64,000 nucleotides of DNA from Omphiscola glabra (GCA_964017045.1 OZ024794.1:21191316-21255315); one strand, 5' to 3'; positions 44,672-57,075 are shown, counted from the first letter of the stretch. Numbers and translations are program-made. The notes: a model not told the origin generated them from the sequence alone.

Positions 44672-45343
44672 TCTGAGAAAGTCGGTTGTAAGCTGAACTG
44701 CAGAAGGGTATTGCGGTCTGAGAAAGTCGGTTGTAAGCTGAACTGCAGAAGGGTATTGCGGTCTGAGAAAGTCGGTTGTAAGCTGAACTGCAGAAGGGTA
44801 TTGCGGTCTGAGAAAGTCGGTTGTAAGCTGAACTGCAAAAGGGTATTGCGGTCTGAGAAAGTCGGTTGTAAGCTGAACTGCAGAAGGGTATTGCGGTCTG
44901 AGAAAGTCGGTTGTAAGCTGAACTGCAGAAGGGTATTGCGGTCTGAGAAAGTCGGTTGTAAGCTGAACTGCAGAAGGGTATTGCGGTCTGAGAAAGTCGG
45001 TTGTAAGCTGAACTGCAGAAGGGTATTGCGGTCTGAGAAAGTCAGTTGTAAGCTGAACTGCAGAAGGGTATTGCGGTCTGAGAAAGTCGGTTTTAAGCTG
45101 AACTGCAGAAGGGTATTGCGGTCTGAGAAAGTCGGTTGTAAGCTGAACTGCAGAAGGGTATTGCGGTCTGAGAAAGTCGGTTGTAAGCTGAACTGCAGAA
45201 GGGTATTGCGGTCTGAGAAAGTCGGTTGTAAGCTGAACTGCAGAAGGGTATTGCGGTCTGAGAAAGTCGGTTGTAAGCTGAACTGCAGAAGGGTATTGCG
45301 GTCTGAGAAAGTCGGTTGTAAGCTGAACTGCAGTGGGGTATTG
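44672..45343 (+). repeat. 45-bp minisatellite, 15 copies
   Basis: The unit is GGTCTGAGAAAGTCGGTTGT plus AAGCTGAACTGCAGAAGGGTATTGC. It is nearly perfect, with only four or five scattered substitutions, suggesting recent expansion or homogenisation. The open frames (RSEKVGCKLNCRRVL on plus) follow from the unit length. Confidence 0.97.
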
Positions 45344-46009
45344 TCAAACTAATGTCTTCATACCCTTTCAAGTTAGCGCGTCTTTGATGTATTGGTAGTC
45401 TCCCAGTTATTCCATCACACGTAGTCATTCACAAAAGACACTCTCGCGAGAAAGCAAACATTATTTCTTGCGCCCGCGAGAACTTTGATCGCTTTGTAAG
45501 TGACACGACATCGGTTTGTGTGTGGGTGTGGGTGCTATTTGTCGGTCTCATCTTTTTTAAAGGCCGTGTTGTTGGCTGTGATTGGGCGCTAATAATCTAA
45601 GCATTATGGGTCTAATGGAGTCCTCTGATCCTTTCTCCTCGGGTGAATTCTTGGGCAACAGCAGCACGCCCCCCCCCCCACATGTTAATCCCTCGTGCAG
45701 TTTACGATGACACCCCCCGCGATGCATATGTCAACTGGTTTAGAGGGCGTTGAGCGTTTCTGTGGCCAATTTAATTTTTCAAGACATGTATTATAACCAA
45801 TGAAAATATCACACGTAGAATAGAGTAGAACAGTAACTCAGCAAAGGGACGCTTTTTCGGTCGTACGACTGCAACAAGTCGGAAGTTGGTGGTGAAAAGG
45901 GGGGGGGGGGGGCATTTATTTTATACTTTTTAAAACATTCGAAAAGGCGTGTATTTTATGCATTAAAAGTAATTAAAAAATTGCTTCACCAGCTGGGGGT
46001 GCAACGTAC
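45344..46009. other. Spacer, nothing recognised
   Basis: 45430-45780 has more balanced composition with no long frame. A C-run lies near 45669 and a G-run at about 45898-45912. Confidence 0.4.
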
Positions 46010-46560
46010 GGGCTCATACCTTCTCTCGTACACCTGAAATCATATCAACAGCTCATACCTTATCTCGTACACCTGAAATCATATCAACAGCTCATACCTT
46101 CTCTCGTACACATGAAATCATATCAACAGCTCATACCGTCTCTCCTACACATGAAATCATATCAACAGCTCACACCTTCTCTCGTACACATGAAATCATA
46201 TCAACAGCTCATGCCTTCTCTAGTACACATGAAATCATATCAACAGCTCATACCTTCTCTCCTACACATGAAATCATATCAACAGCTCATACATTCTCTC
46301 GTACACCTGAAATCATATCAACAGCTCATACCTTCTCTAGTACACATGAAATCATATCAACAGCTCATACCTTCTCTCCTACACATCAAATCATATCAAC
46401 AGCTCATACCTTCTCTCGTACACCTGAAATCATATCAACAGCTCATACCTTCTCTCGTGCACATGAAATCATATCAACAGCTCATACCTTCTCTCCTACA
46501 CATGAAATCATATCAACAGCTCATACCTTCTCTCGTACACCTGAAATCATATCAACAGAT
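46010..46560 (+). repeat. 39-bp minisatellite, about 14 copies
   Basis: The unit is GAAATCATATCAACAGCTCA plus TACCTTCTCTCGTACACCT. CACCTG/CACATG and CTCGTA/CTCCTA/CTAGTA variants recur in blocks of three units, a hint of a ~117-bp higher-order unit. Confidence 0.96.
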
Positions 46561-47469
46561 TCTGTCCTTGTAGCTGTATCGGTTATCAGAATTCGCATCT
46601 AATAGCTGACATTTTATTATATATATATTTGTTTTTGTCTTACTTTCATGACATGCACACACAAAATTGTGAATAAATTCTGTTCATTTCAGGAAAGGCA
46701 ATCACTCTTGGTAGTCGTATGTCACCACCACAGATACACGCGGTATAAAAGAAATACTCATCAACATGTAATAGAGTGGAACAAAAGGGAAAACCTGCTA
46801 ACAAATGGTTCAAATATCAGTCTATTTAACTCACCTAGACGGTATAACAAAATACCAGACTATTAACTTATCTAGGCGTAAACAAATATAAACGTATCCT
46901 TGTAATTATACTTAGCATTCTAATCCAGTGAACATTGTTGAAAAATGTGGCAATTTTTAATTTTAGCACCTGTAAAATGCGTTCGGAATGCAGGGCCGTC
47001 CTTGCAGCAGCGGAGGCCCTGGGCATAGTAGTGCCCTCTATATTATATCCTCAGGGCCGTGCGAAGGAGAGGGTGGGAGGGTGACAATCACCCTTGCCGT
47101 CAATATCAGGGGGGGCGGCAAAATTGTCTTAAGACATGCCGTTAATAGTGAATTTCACGATAAAAGCCCACGTGCTTCACAAAGACAGGGGCGGCACGTC
47201 TCTTCCTGGGGACGGCTATCTGTAGCCTACGATTCAAGTCATGCTATAAAAAGCATTATGACCTAGGTTCCGGTATGTTTCTGATCACTCGGTTGAAAGA
47301 AAGCCAAGTACAACAACAATGTTACGATACTAGACGTTCGGTACTTAGAATTTTGCTTTATAATTAGGAACACGCACATAAAGTACCACGCAATTATAAA
47401 TATCAAGCAACTATTTTGAGATATAGAAATACACCAAACAAAATATAAAAATGTAAGTGTATCAATCCG
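46561..47469. other. Spacer, nothing recognised
   Basis: 46988-47220 has GCAGGGCCGTCCTTG and a G-run, reminiscent of a MITE end, but no matching inverted end or target duplication was found. No gene supported. Confidence 0.4.
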
Positions 47470-47685
47470 AGCACCAAAATAGATGTAATCCATAAACCAA
47501 AATAGATGTAACCCATAAACCAAAATAGATGTAACCCATAAACCAAAATAGATGTAATCCATAAACCAAAATAGATGTAATCCATAAACCAAAATAGATG
47601 TAATCCATAAACCAAAATAGATGTAACCCATAAACCAAAATAAATGTAACCCATAAACCAAAATAGATGTAACCCATAAACTAAT
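47470..47685 (+). repeat. 23-bp minisatellite, about 9 copies
   Basis: The unit is ATAAACCAAAATAGATGTAA plus CCC, alternating with a TCC variant. Confidence 0.95.
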
Positions 47686-48393
47686 CTTAATGTTCAAACT
47701 AACCGCCGGAGCTTAGGTGCAGGGCGTAAATGTGTCGAAACGCCAAGTCAAAAGCGCAACTGATCAAAATGAAAATGAATTATTTTTCTCACCATCCCAT
47801 GAAATAGATGGCTATTCATTTTTACTTTATAATAATGGATTGAAATGTTTTGTTGCTAATAGTCAATGTTATTTTGTTTACATTTCTATCTTTTGGCCGA
47901 TGGTTACTTTACGAATCTAACTGTGTATTGGAAATGAGAAAATAAATGGACATTTTTTTTCTACAAGTTACCAAAATACCACAAAGAAGTATGTCAGTGA
48001 AAGTGAAAGGGACACCAGGGAAGACAACAGCCGCACCCACACCCCCCCCCCTCGTGACTTTTCGCACCTCGAGTGAAGAACGGTACGTAGTCCCCATCGC
48101 CTTCATACACAATCTTTGATAAATATATGAAATGTCTGGGCTGTTGTCTTCGTTATTTCTCATTAACAGCCTAGAAATTGAATCGATTTCATCAAAGTTG
48201 TTGCATGAAGAATGAAGATATTGGGGACTTCCTGTCCTTTTCACTATTTCCCTTTTCTTACCGACATAAATGACGGGATGATCACGTCACACATTTGAGA
48301 TGATTTCGGTCCACCAAATTTTTCTCTAATTGCATTGACTGCACACACACAAAAAAAGGGATTGATCTCGCTGGGTGAGTAAATTTATTGAGC
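47686..48393. other. Spacer, nothing recognised
   Basis: The minus-strand frame at 47909-48244 (111 codons) has mixed composition but no recognised domain. A C-run lies near 48042. Confidence 0.35.
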
Positions 48394-48401
48394 CGTTAGA
48401 A

Positions 48402-48757
48402 CAGTGGTTCTCCGCCTGTGGGTCGCAACCACTTAGAGGAATGAACGACCCTTACACAGGGGTCGCCTAAGACCATCTTAAAACATATTTATGAAGTAGC
48501 AAAGAAAATAATTTTATGGTTGGAGGCAGACCTGTTTACTCTTACCATTAAATCGTACCATGTACGATTTTGAGGTGAATACATTATATATACTGTATGT
48601 TTATTTTTTTTTACTATTAAGATAATGTATTGAATGATTTTGTGAACATGTTGTACGATTTTTAAGAGTTTGGGTGTAAACAGGTCTGGTTGGAGGTCAC
48701 CACAACACGAGGAACTGTATTAAATGGTCGCGGCATTCGGAAGATTGAGAACCACTG
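48402..48757 (+). mobile_element. SPIN-like hAT MITE, copy C, split by another MITE
   Basis: Begins CAGTGGTTCTCCGCCTGTGG and ends AAGATTGAGAACCACTG. Removing the insertion at 48527-48688 and one copy of its 8-bp duplication leaves about 186 bp with the family blocks GGGGTCGCCTAAGACCATCT, ATGAAGTAGCAAAGAAAAT and GGAACTGTATTAAA. The 8-bp target duplication is CGTTAGAA (48394-48401) and CATTAGAA (48758-48765), 7 of 8. Confidence 0.88.
48527..48688. mobile_element. hAT-like MITE nested in SPIN copy C (162 bp)
   Basis: Perfect 13-bp terminal inverted repeats CAGACCTGTTTAC and GTAAACAGGTCTG. The perfect 8-bp target duplication GTTGGAGG lies at 48519-48526 and 48689-48696, and is itself SPIN sequence. 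Internal subterminal palindromes ATCGTACCATGTACGAT and TTGTACGATTT are present. No coding capacity. No second copy was seen in this window. Confidence 0.9.
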
Positions 48758-48765
48758 CATTAGAA

Positions 48766-49384
48766 CATATATTACTGGTTGAGAACCCACGCGTATTAAT
48801 TTGTAAACGTTGTCTTTGAGGTTGAATATCGTCATAACTATCACATCCGATTCCACACATCTTTATTTGAAAACTAAATTAGATAAATTTGAAATGTTTG
48901 GAATGGCTTGAGTTTAGCAGCCAAATGAAGCTACATACGTGCTGCGGGTCCCAGACGTTTTTGGGGGGGGGGGGAAGTGGGGGCCGGCACGACCAATAAT
49001 AATTATGTACAGAAACAGTCAGTCAATAAATTAATAGATAAGAGGTTAGAAGATAAGACAGCATCACATATTTGATCAGACTACGGGAGATATTTATGCA
49101 ATCTAACCATGATCTAAATGCAGTATTCTTGGCACTTGACTATTATTACTTCCGGGTAATTTCATGCTTTGTAAGGTCACGTGATGTTAATTATTTATGT
49201 TAGATATTTAATATTCAGTTCAAAAACGCTTAATTAATCGTTTGAAAATAAAAAAATAAAAATTTAATTTTAAACAAAATATTTTAGATGAAACGAAGTG
49301 TTAAAGGAAAGGAAATTTTGGAGGCAAATCGTACATCCTGTTGTGAAAGCTACTCTCTTACTTTAGTGACGCGCGGACTTGCTT
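48766..49384. other. AT-rich spacer
   Basis: A G-run lies at about 48962-48975. Otherwise AT-rich with no supported gene. Confidence 0.4.
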
Positions 49385-49715
49385 CCACAGGCTACAGGGA
49401 ACACGTTATCAGAGGCCACAAGGAACACGTTTTCAGAGGCAACAAGGAACAAGCCTTCAGAGGCCACAAGGAACATTCCTTCATTGGGGCAACAAGGAAC
49501 ATGCATTTAGGGGCCACAAGGAACAAGCTTTCAGATGCCATAAGGAACACGCTATCAGAGGCCACAAGGAACACGTTTTCAGAGGCAACAAGGAACAAGC
49601 CTTCAGAGGCCACGAGGAACATTCCTTCATTGGGGCCACGAGGAACATTCCTTCATTGGGGCCACGAGGAACATTCCTTCATTGGGGCCACAAGGAACAC
49701 GCTTTCAGAGGTCAC
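49385..49715 (+). repeat. Degenerate ~24-bp tandem repeat
   Basis: Units vary around GGCCACAAGGAACACGTTTT plus CAGA, with an ATTCCTTCATTGGGGCCACG variant cluster at 49620-49690. Confidence 0.88.
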
Positions 49716-49967
49716 TGGGAGCTATTGGGAAATGTCAATTCTAATTTATTTTTTTTAAAGAACTTATTGAAAGATCTGGTTTACATGAAACCACCAAATA
49801 TTAACGCCTGACAGTGCAGTATGAAGTAATAGAAATATTTTCTACTCATTTGCAATATTTATTCATTTCTTAATTTTTTATGACTGTGTCATATCGACAC
49901 TATAAAAAGCTTAATCATTGAAATGTAAGAGTCACAAGAGTTTAAATATATTTCCTTCCTAAAATTT

Positions 49968-50556
49968 AATGTGTATCACGCTGAGATTGAATGTGTATCA
50001 CATTGAGATTGAATGTGTATCACGCTGAAATTGAATGTGTATCACGCTGAGATTGAATGTGTATCACGCTGAGGTTGAATGTGTATCACACTGAGATTGA
50101 ATGTGTATCACACTGAGATTGAATGTGTATCACGCTGAGATTGAATGTGTATCACGCTGAAATTGAATGTGTATCACGCTGAGATTGAATGTGTATCACG
50201 CTGAGGTTGAATGTGTATCACACTGAGATTGAATGTGTATCACACTGAGATTGAATGTGTATCACACTGAGATTGAATGTGTATCACGCTGAGATTGAAT
50301 GTGTATCACACTGAGATTGAATGTGTATCACACTGAGATTGAATGTGTATCACACTGAGATTGAATGTGTATCACACTGAGATTGAATGTGTATCACACT
50401 GAGATTGAATGTGTATCACACTGAGATTGAATGTGTATCACACTGAGATTGAATGTGTATCACACTGAGATTGAATGTGTATCACACTGAGATTGAATGT
50501 GTATCACACTGAGATTGAATGTGTATCACACTGAGATTGAATGTGTATCACACTGC
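49968..50556 (+). repeat. 22-bp minisatellite, about 26 copies
   Basis: The unit is GAATGTGTATCACACTGAGA plus TT. CACGCTG variants occupy the left half, while the right half is uniformly CACACTG, suggesting directional homogenisation. Confidence 0.96.
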
Positions 50557-50999
50557 GAATATTCTTTTACCTTATATACGGAATTTTTTTTTAATGAAAT
50601 AGTTTGAGTGACACTTGTGATTGGAGGTTTGTGTTAACAATACTAGCCAATTCACAGCGACCGAGAGTGTAGATGTAAGACACCTGTTTCAAAGGGGAGC
50701 CTCTTCCCATCGACGATTTCTGCTCGGCCCGCATCCACCAGGGCGTCCGGACCTACCACAGTCGGTGTCGGGTTGAAGATGTCCCACGTAAGCGTAAAGT
50801 CCTTAATTAGTGCCTTACCTCCGGCTTAAGTCAACCACTCGTCGGGCGTGAGGACTATTAGAAAAACTGAACACAGGAGCGGTGAAGTGAACCGTGTCTT
50901 GAGAGGAGCTTCGCACCGGACTGTCAAGGTTTCAACAAGAAATATGAGTCCACACTTCAGACTCAAGGCGTGTATTTATATCTATTCATTGTGCATGGA
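50557..50999. other. Spacer, nothing recognised
   Basis: 50640-50960 has balanced composition, but the single plus frame (50848-51141) runs into the following array and shows no domain. Confidence 0.35.
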
Positions 51000-51385
51000 T
51001 TCAAACAAGCTAAAGGTTTTAGGACACGGAGTTGTGCAGTGGTTCAAACAAGCTAAAGGTTTAGGACACGGAGTTGTGTATGGATTTAAACAAACTCTAG
51101 GGTTTAGGACACGGAGTTGTGCAGTGGTTCAAACAAGCTAAAGGTTTTAGGACACGGAGTTGTGTATGGATTTAAACAAACTCTAGGGTTTAAGACACGG
51201 AGTTGTGCAGTGGTTCAAACAAGCTAAAGGTTTAGGACACGGAGTTGTGCAGTGGTTCAAACAAGCTAAAGGTTTAGGACACGGAGTTGTGCAGTGGTTC
51301 AAACAAGCTAAAGGTTTAGGACACGGAGTTGTGCAGTGGTTCAAACAAGCTAAAGGTTTAGGACACGGGGTTGTGCAGGATTCAA
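51000..51385 (+). repeat. 42-bp minisatellite, about 9 copies
   Basis: The unit is GTGGTTCAAACAAGCTAAAG plus GTTTAGGACACGGAGTTGTGCA. A second subtype with TATGGATTTAAACAAACTCT alternates with it in the left part. Confidence 0.93.
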
Positions 51386-51489
51386 CGCAGGGTTTTGTGG
51401 AGGGTTTGACTAAATGCGTTTTTAGTGTTTTATAAAAAGTGCTGCGGTGACTTTAGAAAATATGTTGTGGAGATTTTTAAAAAGGTGCG

Positions 51490-51835
51490 ACACAAGGTGT
51501 TGTGAAGGGGGTGATACGGTGTGTTGTGAAGGGGGTGATACGGTGTGTTGTGAAGGGGGTGATACGGTGTGTTGTGAAGGGGGTGATACGGTGTGTTGTG
51601 AAGGGGGTGATACGGTGTGTTGTGAAGGGGGTGATACGGTGTGTTGTGAAGGGGGTGATACGGTGTGTTGTGAAGGGGGTGATACGGTGTGTTGTGAAGG
51701 GGGTGATACGGTGTGTTGTGAAGGGGGTGATACGGTGTGTTGTGAAGGGGGTGATACGGTGTGTTGTGAAGGGGGTGATACGGTGTGTTGTGAAGGGGGT
51801 GATACGGTGTGTTGTGAAGGGGGTGATACGGTGTA
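51490..51835 (+). repeat. 24-bp minisatellite, 14 copies
   Basis: The unit is GGGGGTGATACGGTGTGTTG plus TGAA, essentially perfect. Frames are open in four or more reading frames (CCEGGDTV, GVIRCVVK, SPPSQHTV, HPLHNTPY), which marks it as a repeat. Confidence 0.97.
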
Positions 51836-53334
51836 TTGTTTTTGTTGTTTCTTTTTCCTTGGGGGGGGGGGTGGTTTACACAAAATGTTTGAAGGGTTTT
51901 ACAAGAGATGTTTTGAATATTTTGGATAATGTGTGATGAGGGCTTTGATACAAGTTGTTTTGGACTATGACACACGGTGTTGTGATGCTGATGACACAAG
52001 GTAGTGTGGTGTTATGACGCAATCTGTTGTGGGGGAGGGTATTGTGAGAAATGGGACTGTTACCTTAGTAAACCCTTTACAAATTGTAAAACGGGCTGAG
52101 CTATTGAAAACATTACAATAATTTATCGCTTATTTATCGCTTGCAAAAAGCAGCTCAACAGGAGCTGAATGCTTAAGTTTTGAGCTCCCTACCCCCCCCC
52201 ACCCCCCCCCACACACACACGCGCATGAACTGGATTTAGAAGAACTGAGAAGATATCTGTTTTATGTGTTGGCAGTCCTCGCACCTTGTTGAAAACACTC
52301 GAAACCGTTCCAGGCGATTGCTAAGGACACGTTTGCCTCCTGAGCAGAACTGGTCCACACACACACACATTTGAGAACGCGTTGTTTCTATCAATAAATG
52401 ATAGAGCCCACCCCCTACCCGCACAATTTCCCGCCCCCCAGGTCATGCAAATTTTAAAGGCACCCCCTCCCCCAGCCCGCCCTCGCTTAAATGAAAACCT
52501 CCTGTAAAAAAAGGAACTTCAATCCATCTTTCATTTAATTCATGTATGCTTCTTTCGTTCTTTCTTTCGCGCTATTCCTGATTTCAATGTGGATTCCCCC
52601 AACACTGAAAAAACACGCTCTGCGGCACAAAGTAAAGGACTTCACACGTATATCAAGTGCGGCGTTTAAGGGTTGACTTTTGAATGTTTGCCCGCCATCT
52701 TACACAAGCTGAACACCCCCCCCCCCCCCATGCCCCACTAGGTCTAACGCTGCAGCTGGTCAGAACGACACGGGTTTAAGCAGTTTGCTGCAGCTATTCT
52801 CGTGATGAAAAAAAGCCAGGGCCAGGGCAAAGCCGTTATGCCGTCTTCATGTCAGGCTGGGATTCAGATTGTTTAAATTGAAATTAATCTAATCTCTCCC
52901 CCTGTATATATTTGTTTCCGAATCTACATCCTTTCCACAAGATGATCTCTATCAGTCCACAAAAATATACCCCACAAGAAGTCCATTTATGCCGTGCCAT
53001 GTGGATTATGGGCAACCCGGGTGGATTGGACTCATTAACTTTGAATGGCAACTTATCTATCTAAGAGAAGGCAAACTCTGAAACCAAAACCCAGGGATGG
53101 ATTCCCGTAGGCGTTATGGCATTGACACAATGAAAATTCCGACAACTCCTGCGACATAGATCGCAAAAATAGCACAGTGACACACACTCACACAAACAAA
53201 CATTGCTTGTCATCTACTGAACCTAATATAATTCCAGTCGTCTTGATTAAGTCTTGCCATTGGATCAAATAGGGAAGATGAAATAGTGATGCTTTTGAAT
53301 CGAGTAACTATCAATCATTTAAAAGAAATACAGC
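51836..53334. other. Spacer, no gene recognised
   Basis: Holds G-run 51860-51870, C-rich CCCCCCCCACCCC stretches at 52190-52215, a (CA)n patch and a C-run near 52718. Short frames lack domains. Confidence 0.4.
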
Positions 53335-53762
53335 TCAATTCAAGGCTACCACTCAAGTCACGGCTACTACTCAAGTCACGGCTACTACTCAAGTCAAGGC
53401 TACCACTCAAGTCACGGCTACTACTCAAGTCAATGCTACCACTCAAGTCAAGGCTACCACTCAAGTCAAGGCTACTACTTAAGTCAAGGGCTACTACTCA
53501 AGTCAAGTCTACTACTCATGTGAAGGCTACCACTCAAGTCAAGGGCTACTACTCAAGTCAAGGCTACCACTCAAGTCAAGGCAACCACTCAAGTCAAGGC
53601 TAACACTCAAGTCAAGGCTATTACTCAAGTCAAGGGCTACTACTCAAGTCAAGGGCTACTACTCAAGTCAAGGCTACTACTCAAGTCAAGGGCTACTACT
53701 CAAGTCAAGGCTACCACTCAAGTCAAGGCTACCACTCAAGTCAAGGGCTATTACTCAAGTCA
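53335..53762 (+). repeat. 17/18-bp minisatellite, about 24 copies
   Basis: The unit is CTACTACTCAAGTCAAGG (18) or without one G (17). Mixed unit length breaks the reading frame. Confidence 0.94.
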
Positions 53763-53984
53763 CAAATTGCTTTGGTCATCTTCGCGTGCGGGGGACTAAC
53801 CACAACAACATGAGGAACAAAACACCTTGGAATGGATTTAAGAGCTTGTAGTATAGTTGAGATTCTTCATCATTTCTTTGTGAGGGTTACACTACTGAGT
53901 GGTTGCGTTGTGTGGGGTCTAATAGTCGCAGATGCCTCACCCCAACGACCCCCTCCTCCTTTTCTATTACAAAACAACGAGAAA

Positions 53985-54108
53985 AACAAAAGCTATGCAC
54001 TAAATACTACACAGCATTAACAACAAAAGATATGCACTAACTACTACACAGCATTAACAACAAAAGATATGCACTAACTACTACACAGCATTAACAACAA
54101 AAGATATA
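53985..54108 (+). repeat. 37-bp tandem repeat, about 3 copies
   Basis: The unit is AACTACTACACAGCATTAAC plus AACAAAAGATATGCACT. Confidence 0.9.
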
Positions 54109-54279
54109 ACGTATACTAGATCCCTAAGTGTTTAATTTTTTAACTGATCAGCATTTTTTCTTCTGGGTTTTTATACATTTACTTGGATTACCCTCGTTAT
54201 GTATAGAGTTTATAGAGTTGAAATTGACGACGTCCCTACTTATCAATTCAACTCTATAGAACTCCGCACGGTTACTGGC

Positions 54280-54530
54280 CAACATATCAATACTTTAGTG
54301 TCTTAAAGCTGGCCAACATATCAATATAGTTCGTCTTCAATCTGGCCATCGTATCAATATTTCATTGTCCTAAAACTGGCCAAGATCATATCAACATTTC
54401 GATGTCCTAAAGCTGGCCAAGATATCAACATTCCAAAGTCCTAAAGCTGACCAACAAATCCATATTTCAATGTCTTTAATCTGGCCAAAATTAAATCTGG
54501 CCAACAAATCAATATTTCAATGTCAAAGTT
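54280..54530 (+). repeat. Degenerate ~34-bp tandem repeat, about 7 copies
   Basis: Units vary around CTGGCCAACATATCAATATT plus TCAATGTCCTAAAG, with irregular deletions. Confidence 0.82.
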
Positions 54531-55173
54531 GAGAAACTATAAACCCCACAAATTGTGACGTAACTGTAATTTAAACCAGACCAAAATGGTCGCATTCGTA
54601 AGGCTCCTCTAAGGTATTTCTATACCAAATTCAAGGAGACCAAAATTCCAGCACTTCAAGGAGGACCGTCGCACAGGGCGTTTTGGAACTAGTTCTTTTG
54701 ACCAGAAACCTTGAATTCCAAATGCTATTTTTAGAATTGTGCAATCAGCAGGAGAGAATTGAGTCATCTCAATCTCAGTTGTGTTTGAGAGTAATTGAAT
54801 TCCCTTTTTGAGGAGGTGCTCTGCTTGCACTGAAAGCCGAGTGCCGTGTACGTAGGTGTACGAGTGATAGATAAATATGCTGAAGAAGAGCTGACCTCAC
54901 AAAAGTACTTCGGTACTAACCTCAATGCAGGGGCGTCCTTTCGGGGTTTTTTTTCCAAGGGAGTGGGGGAAGCAAAACCAAAACTTGGTCGGCTTGTTAA
55001 GTTGTTTATTACTGGAGGCGCCACGGTATGTAGCAATTTAAATTAAACCTGCAAACTCGGAGGGGTGGGGGTTGCAAATGTCCCACCCTGCCCTACCCAA
55101 ATGACGTCCTTGTTTGAATGTGACGCAGGAACTGTCTATTGACGCTGCAGTGCGAAGCGCATACAAGTACAAT
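54531..55173. other. Spacer, nothing recognised
   Basis: 54590-55050 is more balanced in composition, with short frames on both strands (minus 54764-55036, plus 54846-55046) and no recognised domain. Confidence 0.4.
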
Positions 55174-55313
55174 ATATAAAATTGCGGTTCTCAGCCTGTG
55201 GGTCACGACCCCTTTGGGGGGGGTCGCACGACCCTTACAAAGGGGTCGCCTAAGATCATCGGAAAATACATATTTATGAAGTAGCAAAGAAAATAACTTT
55301 ATGGTTAGGGGTC

Positions 55314-55652
55314 TGTCAAGGGTATGAAATCAATGTAGTTATGTTTGTAAGTAAATCATGTTGAGTTAGAGAGTATACGTGTAGCGTTGTATATTGTGCG
55401 TGAATGTTGTGACGTATTTGGGTAGGGGAAGTGACGTATTAGTTGAGTGTAGTGTGGAGAGTGGAATGTAGATGGCGGTTGGACAAAGCGATGTTGTAGA
55501 ACCTTAGGAAAGAGAGCTGTGTGCCTTGTGTTTCCTGATAATTAAAGTTATATATAGTTATGAAAAGGACTTGAGTTGTTATTGTTACTAATGATGGAAT
55601 TATTGGAAGAACTTGATTGAATGATCCAATCCTGAGGACATAGAAGTTGAAA
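55314..55652 (+). repeat. 5' LTR (339 bp)
   Basis: Starts TGTCAAGGG and ends TTGAAA, where the terminal CA dinucleotide context is retained in the 3' LTR as TTGACA. ATTAAA at 55541-55546 and a TATATATAG just after are possible polyadenylation and TATA signals. It differs from the 3' LTR at GTAGTTATG (3': GTAGATATG) and at the penultimate base. Confidence 0.93.
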
Positions 55653-55653
55653 T

Positions 55654-55678
55654 TGGGGGTTACTCGTCCGAGATTGGA
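55654..55678 (+). promoter_or_regulatory. Primer binding site, tRNA-Pro-like
   Basis: TGGGGGTTACTCGTCCGAGA begins two bases after the LTR end. It resembles the complement of a tRNA-Pro 3' end (TGGGGG-CTCGTCCGGGATT) but has three extra bases, TTA, and one mismatch. The TGG start and position are standard for LTR element PBSs. Confidence 0.7.
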
Positions 55679-57075
55679 AAACATCAATTTCTTACTTGAG
55701 GTAAAGTCCAAGAACTTTCTTATACTTTTGTGAAGTTACAAGTATCGTCGCTGTCCCGTGTTTCAAGGTCGGAGCTCTGATGCCACCGTGTATCAAGTGT
55801 GTATGAGTTGCATACACCAGTGACTCCATTAACTACCTACGTCCTGTATCAGGCTAGTTATGTTGACTGCGCCTGGCCGTTATTCAAGTTAACTACGTCC
55901 TGCCCTGTATGAAGTTACGAAGGTCGTGTCCAGTTACAGTGAAATAACAATGTCCTGCCCTGTATGAAGTTACGAAGGTCGTGTCCGGCTCCAGTGAAAT
56001 AACTACGCCTCGCCCTGAAGTTACCAGTGTCGTCGCCCGAACAAGCTGTGTGTCGTCGCCCGAGCAAGCTGTGTGTCGCCGTCTGAACAAGCTGTGTGTC
56101 GTCGCCCGAACAAGATGTGTGTCGTCGCCCGAACAAGCTGTGTGTCGCCGTCTGAACAAGTTGTGTGTCGTCGCCCGAACAGGCTGTGTGTCGTCGTCCG
56201 AACAGGCTTTGTGTCGCCTGTCCGAACTCATCTGAGTCTGTTAAGTAAAATCCTCGTCCGAACTCATCCGAGGTGTGAAGTATTCTGACCCATCCGTCCG
56301 AAGCTGTGTGGGGTGCTCGTCGGAAGCTGTGTCTCCTGTCCCAACCAAAGCACCTGTCGGATGCTATGAGCCGCTGATCGGTGTATTCTTCTGAGCTTTA
56401 CACCGCCCTTTGCTGTTACCACCGCTGACACACCCCGCTGTTGATGTAGACCGCAGTGGTTATTGACCGTCGTTGCAGTGCTGTATTAAGCTGCATATGA
56501 ACTGTCTGTCGGTGAGTGCCTACATCGTGTCCAGTGTCCAGTGAGCTGTCGATGTCCCGTGGCCCTGTCCGGTCACCCAGTTGATCAACGTCCTGTCTCG
56601 AGCCATTGACGTCCTATCCTGCATCACGCTGCCTATGCACCCATCCTGCATTGGGTAGTCACCCACGAACTGTCCAGTGTCGGCGATTCGCCTACATCCT
56701 GTCCAGTGAGCTGTTGATGTCCCGTGGCCTGTCCTGGTCACCCACACCCTATGACTGTGTCTCCAGTGAATTGCCATCTATTAACATTGAAGTTCGTGAG
56801 AGAACCATTGACACTTAACCTAAGAACAATTGACACTTAATTAAGTCCAAGTGTGTTGTTTTTAAATATTTTAATTCCTGTAAGACATTCCACTAACCAG
56901 GCAAGTTGTATTTTTATTTCTTTATAACATTTTTTGTGTAAAATTTCGTATGTATATTTAAATTTTTTACCCTAGTAGATTTTAACTTTTTGCCAGAACT
57001 AGTTTAAATAGACTGCGATTGGTCCTTAAACCTTTATTATTGTTCACTGTACGATCACCCCTAATCTGTATTGCT
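55679..57075 (+). other. Long 5' leader of the LTR element
   Basis: About 1.4 kb between PBS and the first ATG of the Gag-like frame. It holds paired ACGAAGGTCGTGTCC blocks at 55915-55990, a 23-bp array (56030-56215) and CCAGTGTCC-rich sequence to 56780, then AT-rich DNA. There is no long frame. Its length suggests packaging or translation-control function, which is inference. Confidence 0.55.
56030..56215 (+). repeat. 23-bp tandem repeat inside the LTR element leader, about 8 copies
   Basis: The unit is CGTCGCCCGAACAAGCTGTG plus TGT, with GCCGTCTGAACAAG and CGTCCGAACAGG variants. Confidence 0.88.

Noticed and set aside
46988..47220. hAT MITE beginning GCAGGGCCGTCC
   Set aside because: No inverted partner end and no flanking duplication could be identified.
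57019..57075. Upstream start for the Gag-like frame at 57019
   Set aside because: That codon is TTG, unlikely as a eukaryotic start; the first ATG in frame is at 57076.
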